NCBI GenBank assembly: GCA_029959085.1
Contig: JARWIR010000018.1
Span: forward strand, 20,955,001 to 21,019,000
Source of the DNA: Nemophila menziesii
Lineage: Eukaryota; Streptophyta; Magnoliopsida; Boraginales; Hydrophyllaceae
DNA: 64,000 nt
Direction of reading: 5' to 3'
Below are positions 33,101-44,850 of the stretch, one piece after another. The notes under the pieces are model-generated. The model was not told where the DNA came from and made no database searches. It worked only from the letters and a program-made list of their open reading frames with translations. Position numbers and translations under genes: made by a program. Within the stretch, counting starts at the first letter, position 1, and each line of letters opens with the position of its first letter.

Positions 33101-35442
33101 ATATACCCATTTCCAAAAAAGAAAGCAAACTTTTTCCAATACAATCTAAATTACACCATTAGTCCCATGTATTATGCAAAATAGCCAAATATACCCGTAT
33201 CTCAAAAAGAAGCAAACGAGGAAACTAATATAAAAACACAATATGTAAGTATCTTGTGAATATGTAATTATTTAGTTATACTTAATTATTGTAGAGGCGT
33301 AGAGTTATTTAAGAGTGTTATTTAACACATATATGTGAGTATCTATAATCAGTTATAAAATAACTGTAAATAGTTTCAAAAATATAACTGTAAAATTAGT
33401 TAGTTATACCGCAAGTTTAAGTTCTATATCACAACGTTGTGAATGTCTTTCAGAGTTTTCTTTCTTCGTAGCTCTTATTTTCCACTTCCATTTCTTTATT
33501 TCCTTTTCATCCTCCGTATCTGGTTCCTCCGCCAAAGGTATCTGAGGGTAAAAACGTAAACTTACAACAAATTATTCGAATTTATTAAACTTATATTTAA
33601 AAAACTTACATCTTCTCGTTCAACCAAATCTGCTAAACCACCTCCACTAGCCCATATTCTATCCACTATTGAAAGTACTCTTTTATTTATCCTCCATTTC
33701 GTATTACTAAGAGTATTCAATGCCTAAAATTATACAATATTATTTACTATACATTTAAATTTTAATTTTAATTATTTACTAACCTGAAAAACAGGTTCTA
33801 ATTGTTTCTTCGGGACTCTTTTTACAGCCTCACGTTGTTGTTTTGCTCCATGTGTCCTCATTATATAAGACGGTAAAAATAAATACGCACCTTTATCATA
33901 CCTATTAAATAAAAACATCTTTCATATACTATCCACATACATACATACATAAATACATACATATATATATAACCTACCCTGTCCAATTAAGAGGAGGAAC
34001 TAACATAGGCATGTATGGAATCACCATGTGTCTAGCCTGATTCATAAAAATTAATTGTCACATATATTTAATTTAAGTAATAAAATAATAAAATAATAAA
34101 ATATTGTCCGTACAGTTTTTTCCAAGCCTTTTCGAACTAGAGGGTCACATTCAATTACTCCATATCTACGATTCCCTCGCCTATTAAACAAAGATGAAAT
34201 GAATAAAGATTTTTTTAATTTAGTAAATTAAATATGAAATGAAATTAAATAATACTTACACAGTTTCGACAGTTTTAAGTGTGTGACTAAAAGCAGGTCT
34301 AACATCTGGTGTACCATCTCTAGTTTCATCAGTAGGAGGTTGAATATGAGCTGTTTCGATTAATATTTGAATTAATCTACACCCTACTTTTACTTGAGCA
34401 TCTTGACCCCATGGTTTTAAATCATCTTGATCTTTAACTATTTCTCTTACTTGATGAACTTTGCTCTTTTTTATCAACATATTCACTTTTTTTCTTAGTT
34501 TCTCTTCTTGTTTTATCTCTGGTGTTAATTCTTCTCCTGATTTCTTGTTTAATGATATCTTCCTTTTAGACTTCTCCAAAAATTTGTTTATTCTAACCTG
34601 AAAAAAAGATGTTTACAACACTGAAGCATTTTAACAAACAAGTTATGTGCATTAGTTTAACTCACCTCGTGTTCAATGGCTTCACCAATGCTACAAGCAG
34701 CTTGTACAACTCGAGCACTTCCATGGCCACCACCAGTCATTAATAACGCCATTAATTTATGCATTACTATGACAGCTGTCATATCAGCAGGTAAATGATC
34801 AAAATAAGGTGCGTAAGCAGTTCGATTTGCTCCTGTTCTACATAATTCTTGCTCAGCAGCTATAGCATCTCTTAATGGCTCAAACCATCCTAAGAATAAG
34901 GATTTCATGTACGGTAAATTTGGAGATAGTTTATGTTCACACATATCACTTAAAAGCTCTTGATACTCTCTAGCAGCTTCTTGCCAAGCTTCAGTCTCCA
35001 TTTTTACTTGTCTTCTTCTTAATAAAGTATACTTACCAAAACCCATACCTCCCATAGTCTTTTGCTCACGTTGTTGACGAAATATTGACTCGTTTATCTT
35101 ATGTTCTTTACTCATTTCAGCGATTAATTCTTTTTCATCCATGTCTTCTTCTTCAGATGCTGATGCTACAGCCTCGGCTGCACTAGCGTAACCTCTTAAA
35201 CTGCCTGGAAATCCAAATGGGTGTTGAAATATCGAAGCTTTATGCATTTCCAGATCATCTTTTCCTGTAAAATTTGGTCTTTGGGTGAAATTAACTGGGA
35301 ATTGACCTAAATGGTTGGTTTTTTGTATAAAGGTGGAATCTTGAGTTAAGATTTTCGACGAATATGAAGTGGAGCAACAATATTGTTCGGTTGAAAACTT
35401 GAACTTTCTTAATTGTGCTTGTTTCGAAAGATTTCTCCACAT
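30148..35442 (-). CDS. RpoTm: phage-type (T7-like) organellar RNA polymerase, mitochondrial type
   Basis: Nuclear gene for the single-subunit RNA polymerase that transcribes mitochondrial DNA. Eighteen exons by GT-AG junctions: 35442-34666, 34597-34260, 34180-34114, 34036-33978, 33901-33784, 33723-33610, 33541-33410, 32181-31765, 31682-31632, 31575-31505, 31435-31351, 31281-31129, 31053-30979, 30897-30808, 30732-30685, 30619-30505, 30439-30336, 30258-30148. They sum to 2925 nt, 974 residues, with no internal stop. It starts [16 protein letters not shown], an Arg/Lys-rich mitochondrial-type presequence. T7-family core motifs are intact: [18 protein letters not shown] (catalytic Asp), [15 protein letters not shown] (Lys and Tyr of motif B), HDSYWTH (second catalytic Asp) and the invariant C-terminal YFFN. 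A dual-targeted RpoTmp is possible, but the MWRN start and overall wording favour RpoTm. The large intron 33409-32182 holds a minisatellite. Confidence 0.95.
32345..33215. repeat. minisatellite, about 80 bp x11, in an RpoT intron
   Basis: About eleven diverged units, each with AATTGCACCACTAGTCCCTG, TTATGCAAAATAGCCAAATA, a TACC run and CTCAAAAAGTTGCAAA. Units start near 32350, 32428, 32510, 32590, 32666, 32746, 32826, 32905, 32980, 33062 and 33148. The array sits between exons 7 and 8 and does not touch a splice site. Confidence 0.9.
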
Positions 35443-35880
35443 TTTTTAGCGGATTTAATAATTGAAAATGGTAGGAAAAAAATCACGTAAATTTAATTTA
35501 TAAGATATGAAAACAGAGAAAATGAATGAAATAATGGAGAAAAGAGACAAATGGGATGCAAATTTGAGAAGAAGGAGGTGGTGGCGAGAATGAACGGAGG
35601 AGGAGAGAGATAGGCTGCGCTTAAACCCTGCTTGAACCTATTGGTGTGATTTGTTGGTTACTTTAGAACCCGAAGTTAACCCGTTTAATATCTATCGGGT
35701 TTGATATTTATGACCCAATTGGCTAGCTTGCCTTTGAAGAAAACATTTTGCCTTGCCTTAGCTAATTTTTTATTTTCATTGAAGGCTTATACTATTTTTT
35801 TTTGTGTTAAAAAATTGAAGGCTTATATAATAATAATAAGGGGTTTGGCAAAATTCAAAAGGAAAATTGTTTCACTAATA
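35443..35880 (-). promoter_or_regulatory. 5' flank and probable promoter of RpoT
   Basis: Upstream of the RpoT start. It is A/G-rich near the start codon, and I see no convincing TATA box. A MULE-like element begins at about 35882. Confidence 0.35.
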
Positions 35881-35881
35881 A

Positions 35882-37152
35882 TTTAAAATACAGTTTGCAG
35901 TCTAAAAATCCACCAACTTACATTATAAATCTTAACTTAAAAATAATATTATCCAGGTCCTATTTCTAATATTTTGGCTTGTTTTTTGACGTTTTTACCC
36001 TTGTTTGATTTGAACAAAATAATCTTTTACTTTTCAGGTAGGTACGAACCCACGAACGCTCGTAACTATGGTTGGAAATATAACTGTGATGGGTTCGAAC
36101 TCGTAGCTTGTAATGTTCTATTAGTTCGTTTTTTTATTATTATTAAGTCCTTCATAGTCATATGTGTAAGTACCATTCTCGACAAATAGCTAGATAGGTA
36201 TGTACCCATCTCGATCAACGTTCTTGGGTTGTACCCATTAGGTACAAAAATAAAAAGGAATCTATTCAACTTTACCCATGGCCCTAAAAATATCCACACC
36301 CACTTTTGGGTTACCCATCAGGAACAAAAAAACATAACAAACTGGATTACTTTTGGGTTGTACTTATTAAATAGCCTCTTCACACTCACATTTTTTGGAT
36401 CATAGACCCAAAACATATCTCTTCACACTTGACGGATCTGTAAACAACACAAAAAAAATTGTACAGAAGAGTTCCACGTCAGAAATGATGGAGTCCAGCA
36501 GAGGGAACTGGTCCACGCCAGAAATGGTGGAGCCAGGTCCACGTGTGAGAATGGATCCACGCACGGGGAAGTGGGTTCTTGGTCCTTAGTTCCTGGGTTG
36601 TACCCATGATAGTGGGTTCTTGGTTTGGGCATACGGTGTGAAGATGGTGATGGTGTGCCGGATTTGAAGGGGTGCGTGAAAATGATGGTGATGGTGGTGA
36701 AAATGGAGGTGCGGCAAAGATTGCGCTCAGACGGGATGATAGAGGTGATGGTGGTGGAGATGAAGGTGGAGAAGATGGTGTCGGTCTTCGACGTGAGTGA
36801 CAGCAGGTTTCTCTCAGATAGGGCGGCGAAGATGGCGCTCAAATGGGATGAGAGAGGGGACGAGAGATGGTGGTGGCAAAGATGGCGTCGTTGTATGCAT
36901 GTTAGCGGCGGCGGTTTCTACAGGAGCTCCAGGCATGGCGTCGGTCTTCGTGTGCAGGAGAGCAGCGACTGGTTAGAGAGCAGTAGATCGGGAAGGTGAA
37001 GCGTGAGGGTAAAGAGGAGAGGGAGATCCGAGTGGTGATAGTGGTGAATATGGTGGTGATGTTGGTGGAGATGGTGATGCAGATGATGGTGATGATGGTG
37101 TATAATGGTGAAGATGGTGGTGATGTTGGTGGATATGGTGATAATAGTGGCC
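35882..37152 (-). mobile_element. family M MULE fragment, copy M4
   Basis: The left end (AAATACAGTTTGCAGTCTAA) aligns loosely with the GAG-type end of M3, and the sequence after it follows M3 in order. Inside are repeats of GGGTTGTACCCAT (a palindrome variant), then GATGGTGGTGATG triplet runs (36620-37145). It ends near GTGGCCC at about 37152, where Athila-like coding sequence begins. The promoter-like leader and outer right TIR are missing and no 9-bp duplication was found, so this copy is truncated. Frames on both strands in the triplet-rich part are not genes. Confidence 0.6.
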
Positions 37153-37154
37153 CA

Positions 37155-38252
37155 TCAACTCCATTAGTTACCTTCTTCTTGCGTGGAGGAAGTCTAGGTC
37201 TCCTCATCTCTCTTGTAGCTTCTTCATGGGCATTCTCAATTGATCTCATCGTCATCTCTTCCCCTTCTTCTGTAGGTTCAAGTTCCTCGGTCTTACGTCG
37301 TATTTTTGCGTCTAGGCAAATGGCGGTTATAGTGCATTGGAACTTGAGGTTTTATTGAAGGATAGGGGATTTTCGAATTCCATGATAATGTCATAGATCA
37401 CACGGGCAACATCAATAGGTTTCTTTTCAAGGATACACTTTATGAAGATAAGATGTTCCTTTTTCAATTCGGAAGTGTGATTGTTGCCATAGAAGGTTAG
37501 AATTATGAAACGAGACCATACCTTTGTAGAAGGTATTAAATCACTGCTATAAACTTGGCCTGCATACCTTTCACCTTCTGGGATGGGAAGTCTTCCACGA
37601 ATAAGTACTAAATCATAAAAGGACTCCCATTCGAAAGATGGATCGTGAAGTGTTTCGTGATAAGGGCAAGGGCCATTCAAGATTGGTAACTTCAATGTAT
37701 TTCGAATAACTTCAACTGAGAAAGGTAGTTTGCATAAGATGATTGATTGTTTATTCAAAAAGGCAAGTTTTTCGTAGAACTCACGAACTAAAGCAGGGAT
37801 GAACGTGGGAGTTCTCATTCTCAATTCTTTCCACCCAATCTTATCACAAGTAATAGCATAATCTTTAAAAGTATTGTTCATAATACCTGAAGGAAATCCT
37901 TTCTCAACACCAAACTTCAAGTATTCAATTCTATTGCGAACTTGCTCCTCCAACCAATAACGATTCTTTTTGGCTTATTTGCACTCATCTTTATTCGAGC
38001 GAATCGTTGTTCAGGAACGGGTTTGCTAGGAATTTCTTCAACAACCTCTTCTTCATCAACCAAAGAGGGCTTTTTGAGCTTAGCCTCACTTGGGTTTTCT
38101 TTCCTCTTCATAGCAGTCTTAACCTCTTCAATCTTGCGTTTAGGACCCGAATACGGAATCTCATTAACTCTCTCTTGCGTAGCACCAAGATTGTTTCTTG
38201 TTCTTGGATTGTTTCTCTGAGCGGAACTGGAAGAATCTGTCTTGTTTGTCAT
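37155..38252 (-). pseudogene. Athila-like element ORF with plant-transposon-protein-like domain
   Basis: Two overlapping minus frames (38252-37917 and 37953-37327) belong to one protein with a frameshift near 37950. The N-terminus is Ser/Asn-rich and Lys-rich (RKIEEVKTAMKRK). The rest, from LEEQVRNRIEYLKFGVEKGF to VARVIYDIIMEFENP, has the look of the widespread domain annotated as putative plant transposon protein, whose biochemical role is unknown to me. A Lys/Arg-rich tail (RPRLPPRKKK) follows at about 37190-37260 and is cut at the border with M4. It lies 3' of gag-protease in the same element, where Athila elements keep their accessory ORF. Confidence 0.65.
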
Positions 38253-38299
38253 ATCTACTCACCCCAAACTCAAAACTTCAAAAATTCAAAAATTTGAGA

Positions 38300-39080
38300 A
38301 AAGTTTTGAAATTTTATGTTTTGAGGAGATAAGGAAGAAGATTAAGGTGATATATGAGATGGGTAAGGATTAATTTGTGTGATTGGAGAGGTTTTATAGT
38401 TCAATTTGAGAAAACTGAAAGTTATTGGTGTTTTGGAAGGATTTGGAGAGAATTGTGTGTTTATGTGTTGTTGTAGGAGAAGATTTGATGATTTTGTGGT
38501 GTTTTGATGATGATTTTCGCAGTTGTAGGGAGCTTGGAAGCGGAATAGCAAGTGGCTTGTGAAAGGAGGCAAGAAAATAGGTTAAAATACATGAAAATCA
38601 GCCTCTACTGTTGCTCAACCGGGTTCCCGGTTAGCGTCGCTATGTCGGCGTAGAAAATATTTCCAAATTAATTTTTTTTTTACCTTCCAAACGCAAGAAT
38701 TGCGTTGCGTTTCCACCGAGGAGGTCAGACCCCTTGGCCTACGAGACCGGGTTCCCGGTTGCTGTCGCTTGGCGCGAACCCACACACGCCTATCCTTGCG
38801 TGTGATGGGTTGCTCAACAGTTGCTCACCGGTTTCCCAGTTGGCGACAACCGGGTTCCCTGTTAGCTCCTGTCTTGCAACCCATTTTTTCATTATTTTTC
38901 ACCTTTTTCACCCCAAACTCGTGACCTTTTCACTCCTCAAATCATCAAAACACCAACATTTATCACTTCTTAAAAATAAACACTAATAAACAACAATTAC
39001 TCTAATTTACACTATGAATTTAAAAGACATGAAACTAATATACAATGAGTGGCTTTTGTTTAACGTCGTTAAGCTCGACG
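38300..39080. other. non-coding spacer inside the Athila-like element
   Basis: Between the accessory ORF and the end of the gag-protease region. It contains several copies of CCGGGTTCCCGGTT-like palindromic blocks (38615-38640, 38740-38765, 38845-38860). No polymerase domain is readable. Confidence 0.5.
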
Positions 39081-39082
39081 GG

Positions 39083-40601
39083 TTACCTCATGCATAATTC
39101 CTTGACATAACCTCCCCAGCAGTGAGTGAGGTTGTCAACATTTTCTACTCGAAATTTGTATCCTTTGGCTCTTATTCCAACTAATTTCTCTGAGATAACC
39201 TTGGTGACCATGAATGGTACTAGCCAAGAGCTCTTGGATTCACGCGCCTTTGGAAGAGGGTCAGGCTTTTTCATCGCAACTTCTTTGCCCACTCTAAACT
39301 CCTTTTTCTTTCTTTCTTTCTTAGGTTCTTTTGGAACCTTCATGGCACGTGCCTTATTTTTCTTCTTTGCATGATCAAGGTATGGACTTCCCTTAGGATA
39401 AGGAGGAGCTTTAATTGGTGGTTTCTTTCTTAGCTTTCTTTCCTCCACTCCTAAGGTCTCCACAACCTTAGTTGGTCTTTTTTCTACCTATCCAAAAACA
39501 AAAACAATCCTCCTTGGACTCCAGAAACTTCATTTGTCTAAACACGTTGAACTTCACCTCCTCATCTTGGATACACATAATCATTTCTCCATTCTCAACA
39601 TCAATAAGAGTACGCCCCGTGGATAGGAATGGTCTTCCCAAAATAATGGGGACATTCCTATCCGCGTCATAGTCAAGTATAACAAAATCAACGGGAAAGA
39701 TTAACGTACCTGCCTTGACGAGGACATCTTCTATTCGTGCCTCTAGATATATGAGGGATCTGTCAGCCATCTGTAAGACCATAGAGGTTTATTTTGCATT
39801 TCCTATCTTCAACTTCTCAAAAATTGATCTAGGCATGAGGTTAATACTCGCACGCAAATCAGACAAAGCCTTACCTTGCCACTCATCACCAATAGAAATC
39901 GAAATCGTAAAACTCCCATGATCAAGTAACTTAGGTGGCAACTTACTCTGACAAATTGCACTACACTCTTCTGGCAATCCTATCATCTCATTATCACAAT
40001 ATGGCCTTTTGTTGGCGATGGCCCTCTTCAAGAGCTTCACGTACTTTGGTACATCTTTAATAGCATCTAAGAACAGTATGTTAATGTTCAAACGTCTCAC
40101 CATATTTTAAAATCTCTGATAATCGGCCTTATCTCCTTTCTTCTGAATTCTTGATGGAAACGGTGGAGGAGGACGGGTTTCTACAATATCTTTCTTCTTT
40201 GTCTTTTCTGGAGCTTTCTCAACTTCCACCTCTTCTAATTCTGGTTCAACTACTTTCTCCACCACATCCTCTACCGTTTTTGTTTTTATAGTTGTTTCTT
40301 TTTCTTTCATAACGGGAAAAGGTGGTGGTGGGAGCTTCTTACCACTTCTGAGCGAGATAGTGTTACAATCGTCGTATTGCTCAGGAACCTCTGTATCACT
40401 TGGGAGTTGGCCTTGACCTCTAACATTCAAGCTATTAGCGATCTTTGATATTTGATTCTCTAAAAATTTTAATGAAGCGGTATGTGAGTTTAACGTTTCT
40501 TCCATCTTGTTCTCTTTAACGGTTGTGGTGTCTATGAATCGAGATAACTGATCTTCGAGTAGAGATGACTTACTTTGGGAAGTGGATATGTATTGTGTCA
40601 A
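39083..40601 (-). pseudogene. Athila-like protease region of gag-pro
   Basis: Minus-strand frames 40601-40107, 40103-39789, 39782-39468 and 39463-39083 follow one another with single stops or shifts between them. The first is a gag C-terminal segment with Pro and Lys/Glu-rich linkers. The next two match the retropepsin region of Athila elements: a KVPKYVKLLKRAI-like start, the active-site segment ALSDLRASINLMP (the usual D-x-G-A-S with Gly replaced by Arg), and VIILGRPFLSTGR with its Leu-Gly-Arg-Pro-Phe-Leu signature (here PIILGRPFLST). The last frame is a Lys-rich tail. No reverse transcriptase, RNase H or integrase follows. The protease is probably inactive. Confidence 0.75.
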
Positions 40602-40685
40602 GGTAAGAGCTAAACATTTGCGTTGATTGCGCCTTCTTGAGGTCTAGCAGGAAGTGCCTTTTGAGCTAACGTATCAGAATAGGCT

Positions 40686-42078
40686 TCATGATCCTCTAGG
40701 TTGATTCCCTTGGTATTGGTTTTGTGGATTAATTTGATAATTGTTCCCATGGGGCCTTTGTTGATAGGTTCCTGGATTGGCTGCCCCATGTGGATTCGAA
40801 TACTGAAAGCCTGGATGGTTTCTATTTTGATTCACATACCCTTGACCACCTGAATAATTATTACCTCGATTATTAACGAAACACACGAATTCTGGGTTAT
40901 TATCACATTCTTCCCAGCTATGATCATCTTCCTCCCAACTAGGACATATCTCTGGTTTGTTTACCACATCTACAATAGCGTTATTCGACATAGTTATCTG
41001 TGTTAGCTTGTTCTCAAGTGCGGCAATCTTAGCATTCAAAGTTGTTTCTGCGTCTAGATTCAAAATACCCTTCTCAGAAACTCTAACTGATGATCTTGAA
41101 GGTTGCCAACTCATTTAATTATTCACAATTCTATCCATAATAGCTAAAGCTTGATTAGTTGTGAGTCTTGTGACCATCATGAGGCCACCTTGACACATAG
41201 TATCTATTTTCTCTTTCGCGGCTTCATCGAAACTTCGATAAAATATCCCAAGCTGTAACTCAAGTGAGTACCCATGTAATGGGAATTTCCGTAATAAAGA
41301 TTGAAAACGAGTCCAAGCAACTCCTACAGTTTCTCCTCGCTCTTGACGGAAACTAGCAACATCTAATTGTCCACTAAGTCTAACACTTTGAGGATAATAC
41401 ATGTCGAAAAATGCTGTCTGAAGTTGATCCCAAGTCAAAATCTCATCGTGTGGTTGCTGATCATACCATTCACTCGCTCCTCTGGTGAGGAAAATGGAAC
41501 CATATGAAAGTACATTTGTTCTTGTGTTACTTTAGGAGTGACATATACATCACAGATTTGCATAAACTTATGCGTAGCTCGAATAGGGTCTTCACGAGCT
41601 GCACCACTATACTCTCCAATATTTGTAACTGATTAATCATACCCGCATCTGGTCTGAATCGAATTCCTTGAATAGCGGGAGGACGGAGTCCTAGTGGTGG
41701 TAAACGGAAAGGTCTATAGTTATTCGGTTGGAGGAATCGCGGACCATCATCTTGAAATTCTACACCATTGTTGTTGAGTGGTTGTTGACCTATCGGAGGA
41801 ATTTGGAATTGAGCATTTTGGAGTCCTACCGGTGGATCTTGTAATATTGGTGGGTTGCCATTTTCATCCAACTGAATTCCGGGATCTTCAACATTATGAA
41901 TGTTCGGATCCTCCATTTCTTTTTCTAACCTTGCTTTTTCTCTTGCTTCTCTTTCTCTCTTGTTCTTAGCTCGGATTAGTCTCTCGAGATTTGAGAGCAT
42001 ACACCAGACCTGTAAAACCTGAGAAGAAGCAAAACAAAGAAAAGCGTAAAACCAAAAAAAACAAAATAAAAATAACAA
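40686..42078 (-). pseudogene. Athila-like gag, broken
   Basis: Capsid-type protein of a Ty3/gypsy element, which would package its RNA. Frames 42078-41527, 41438-41115 and 41114-40686 cover it in order, separated by a frameshift near 41530 and a stop at 41115. The central part has the retrotransposon gag signature TWDQLQTAFFDMYYP, then FRQERGETVGVAWTRFQSLL and FYRSFDEAAKEKIDT. The C-terminal part is Asn/Gln/Gly-rich (NNYSGGQGYVNQNRNHPGF), as in Athila gags. Not intact. Confidence 0.8.
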
Positions 42079-42118
42079 CTAAAATACTTATGAATAACAC
42101 CGTGGTCACACGCTACCG

Positions 42119-42137
42119 TCCCCGGCAGCGGCGCCGA
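42119..42137 (-). other. primer binding site, tRNA-Asp type
   Basis: On the minus strand TCGGCGCCGCTGCCGGGGA lies 5 bp inside the LTR end, close to the TGGCGCCGTTGCCGGGGA used by Athila elements and complementary to the 3' end of tRNA-Asp. Two substitutions from that form. It marks 42143-43733 as the 5' LTR of a minus-strand element. Confidence 0.8.
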
Positions 42138-42142
42138 AAACT

Positions 42143-43733
42143 TGGTGTCTCCTTGTGTGTTCTAAAATAACACACCTAAATAGGCAAGACACGTACCGCA
42201 AGTGTACGGGTCGTCCAAGTAATACCCGGTAAACGGGAAATCGATCTCAGGGACGGATTGGATATGACTTTAGATGTTATGTAATAAGTGTGAATAATTG
42301 TTATATGATAAGAAAAGTAAAAGGGAATAAATATTTGTTGGGTTTTTGTTTAAGGACTGAAATGCAATAAAGTAAAATATTAAATTGACTAATGCAAATA
42401 AATGAGACGCAAGTAAATAAAATATGAGTAGACGCAAGGATGAGAAGTAGTACTTGAGTTTCGCAAGGGTTTCACCTAAATCTATTCAATTAATGCTTTC
42501 GTTTAAGGGTCGAATTGGTAATTAATACTAGTCGGGATTCTAGTTTCTTCTAACCCCCGTCAGGGTAGACTTAGGAGCTATTCTAGGGTATTACAAACCC
42601 CGTCAGGGTGATTATAAGCTACCTTTGAATGTTCAAGTATTTTACCCAATTGACTATAAGATTAACTAAGTCCGTCAGGATCAATAGCTTATATCTTACA
42701 TCTATTACCTGGTTCAGTAATTAAACCCCCCGTCAAAGTGATCATTACGCCACTATAATGAATAGCTTAATTACTAATTCCTGTTTTTTATTCATGACTT
42801 CAAAGACAGTAAATAAATTCACGATAATAGAAAATACTAATTTACCCAATTCGAATTAAATCTTTCAATCCCAAATTCAAAAACATTAACTAAATAAATT
42901 GGGGCTCAACCCATTAAAGCGATTCTCAAGCACAAATGAAATTAGTTCATAATGGAAATTAAAACTAAAGAAATAAAAATAAATGAACTCATGTCTAATA
43001 CAGAATTAAAAGATAAGAAAACCTAATTGAGGAATTGGGTTTGGCTGTGATTTGGAGAAGATGAATTCTCCAGCTCTTAGCTTTCTCCTTTTCCTTGCTT
43101 CTGACTTTCTCTCTGGCGATTCTGACTTGTGTAAATTGAGTTGTGTATGAAATAGAAGTCCAAAGGTCTTTTTATACTCTAAAATTCGGACTTGGGCTAT
43201 TACTTAAGTGAATAAATGAAATATTAAAAAGCCCAAGTCAACTCTTTTATTCTAAATCCCGTAACTGATGTACAACCTTCACTAAAATGGGTGTAACTTT
43301 CTCATTTCAACTCCAAATTGACCCATTCAACTTGCTAAGTCTTCGTAACTCAATAAGGGATCAAAGCTTGTCTCATGTGTCAAGGCTTAATCCAAGCCTA
43401 AGTGGCTCAAAATCAGAAATCAACATCAGTCTTCCAGATTTGCAGTTTCCTAAATCAACTCTTCGGGATATTTCTTCTCGCCTTTGACTTCTTAACACGA
43501 TCTAAGACTTTAATTCTCGTTTACTCTCCTTGCTAGCATCTTTAAACATACAATCTTTTCACTAAAAACAAACCATTTTACGCGTAAAATCTTAATAAAT
43601 GAAAAATACTAAAATCCAAGGATGGGAAAGGAAATATAATGATTTAACACTAAAATTCTATCGAATTAATAAAATAATCACCAAAAATGATGTCTCATAT
43701 GGGCATATAATTAGAACAAAATGGGAGACATCA
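42143..43733 (-). mobile_element. 5' LTR of the Athila-like element (family B)
   Basis: 1591 bp, beginning TGATGTCTCC (at 43733, minus strand) and ending GGAGACACCA at 42143, followed by the PBS and gag. A second box GGAGACATCA lies about 40 bp inside the start, inverted relative to it. It contains several CCCCGTCAGGGTG-type blocks (42555-42735) shared with the LTR fragments at 15.9 kb and 44.7 kb. The matching 3' LTR is not found at the left end; the element is truncated at about 37155. Confidence 0.85.
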
Positions 43734-43754
43734 ATTACTGTAAGTTGAACAAGG

Positions 43755-44850
43755 TGATGTCTCCTCTTTTGTTCAATTTATATGCCCTTAGGAGACATCA
43801 AAGTTGGTGATTATTTGACTAATTCGATAGACTTTTAGCAATAATATGTCATATTTCATTTTCTCTCCTTAGATTTTAGTATTTTTGATTTATTAAGATT
43901 TTGCGCGTAATATGGTTTGTTTTTAGTGAAAAGTTTGTAGGTTTCTAATACTAGCAAGGAGAGGAATCAAGAATAGAAGTCTTAGATCGTGTAAAGAAGT
44001 CAAAAGCTAGAAGAAATATCCCGAGGAGTTGACAAATTTGAGCTGAAAATCTGGAAGGCTGGTGGTAATTGCTGATTTCGAGCCACTTAAAGATGAATTC
44101 AGTCTCTGTGTTATGAAGAAGATTCGTGCCTTATCAAGTTACGAATAATTAGCAAGTTGAATGAGTTAATTCAAAGTTAAATTGAGAAAGTTACAGCCGT
44201 TTTAGTGAGAGGTGTACAACATTTACGGGATTTTGGGCTTGAAGAGTGGACTTGGGCCATTTAATATTTAATTATTCTTTTAAAAGAGCCCAAGTCCGAA
44301 TTTAATAGTATTAATAGGCTTTTTGACTTTATTTTTACACACAATTTTTTTTCTACAAAGTCAGAGCGCCAGAGAAAAAGACAGAAGCAAGGAAGAAGGA
44401 AGAAGCCAAGAGCTAGAGACTTCAACATCTCCAATTCAACAGCCAAATCTAACATCCTAATTAGGTCTTTAATTTTATTCTCTTTCTGTTAAACACGAAT
44501 TCCATTATTTTAATTTCATTAGTTTTAATTTCAATTATGAGTTAAGTTTTTATTGTACTTGAGAATCGTAACATGGGTTGAACCCATTCTTGAATAATTA
44601 GTGTTTTTCCGACTTGGGATTGAATAAATTTATATTGAGTTTTTATTTTACGTTGGCTTTTACTTTATGCTTGTTGATTATCCTTAGAGTCATGAACTAG
44701 TGATAAGTTTTAGTACCTAGGCTATTTATATAGTGGCGTATGGATCACCTTGACTGGGGGTTTGGGTATAGAACTAAGTATTTGCCGTTGGTATCTGCCA
44801 ATGACCTTGAAAGGCTTGACTAGGCAATAGCCAAAGTGGTAAGATTTAAT
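43755..44850 (+). mobile_element. family B LTR, truncated, opposite orientation
   Basis: It starts TGATGTCTCC at 43755, 21 bp from the start of the minus-strand LTR, so the two stand head to head. Similarity to 42143-43733 runs to about 44830 (GGATCACCTTGACTGGGGG block near 44750). From about 44850 the sequence instead matches the 3' internal region of family A elements (minus strand of 63325 leftward). The LTR therefore ends in a recombination or deletion junction and not in its own CA end. Confidence 0.75.

Noticed and set aside
36395..37358. Several overlapping frames of 60-140 codons on both strands
   Set aside because: GATGGTGGT-type triplet repeats keep all frames open; only the end at about 37155-37330 belongs to a real ORF of the Athila-like element.
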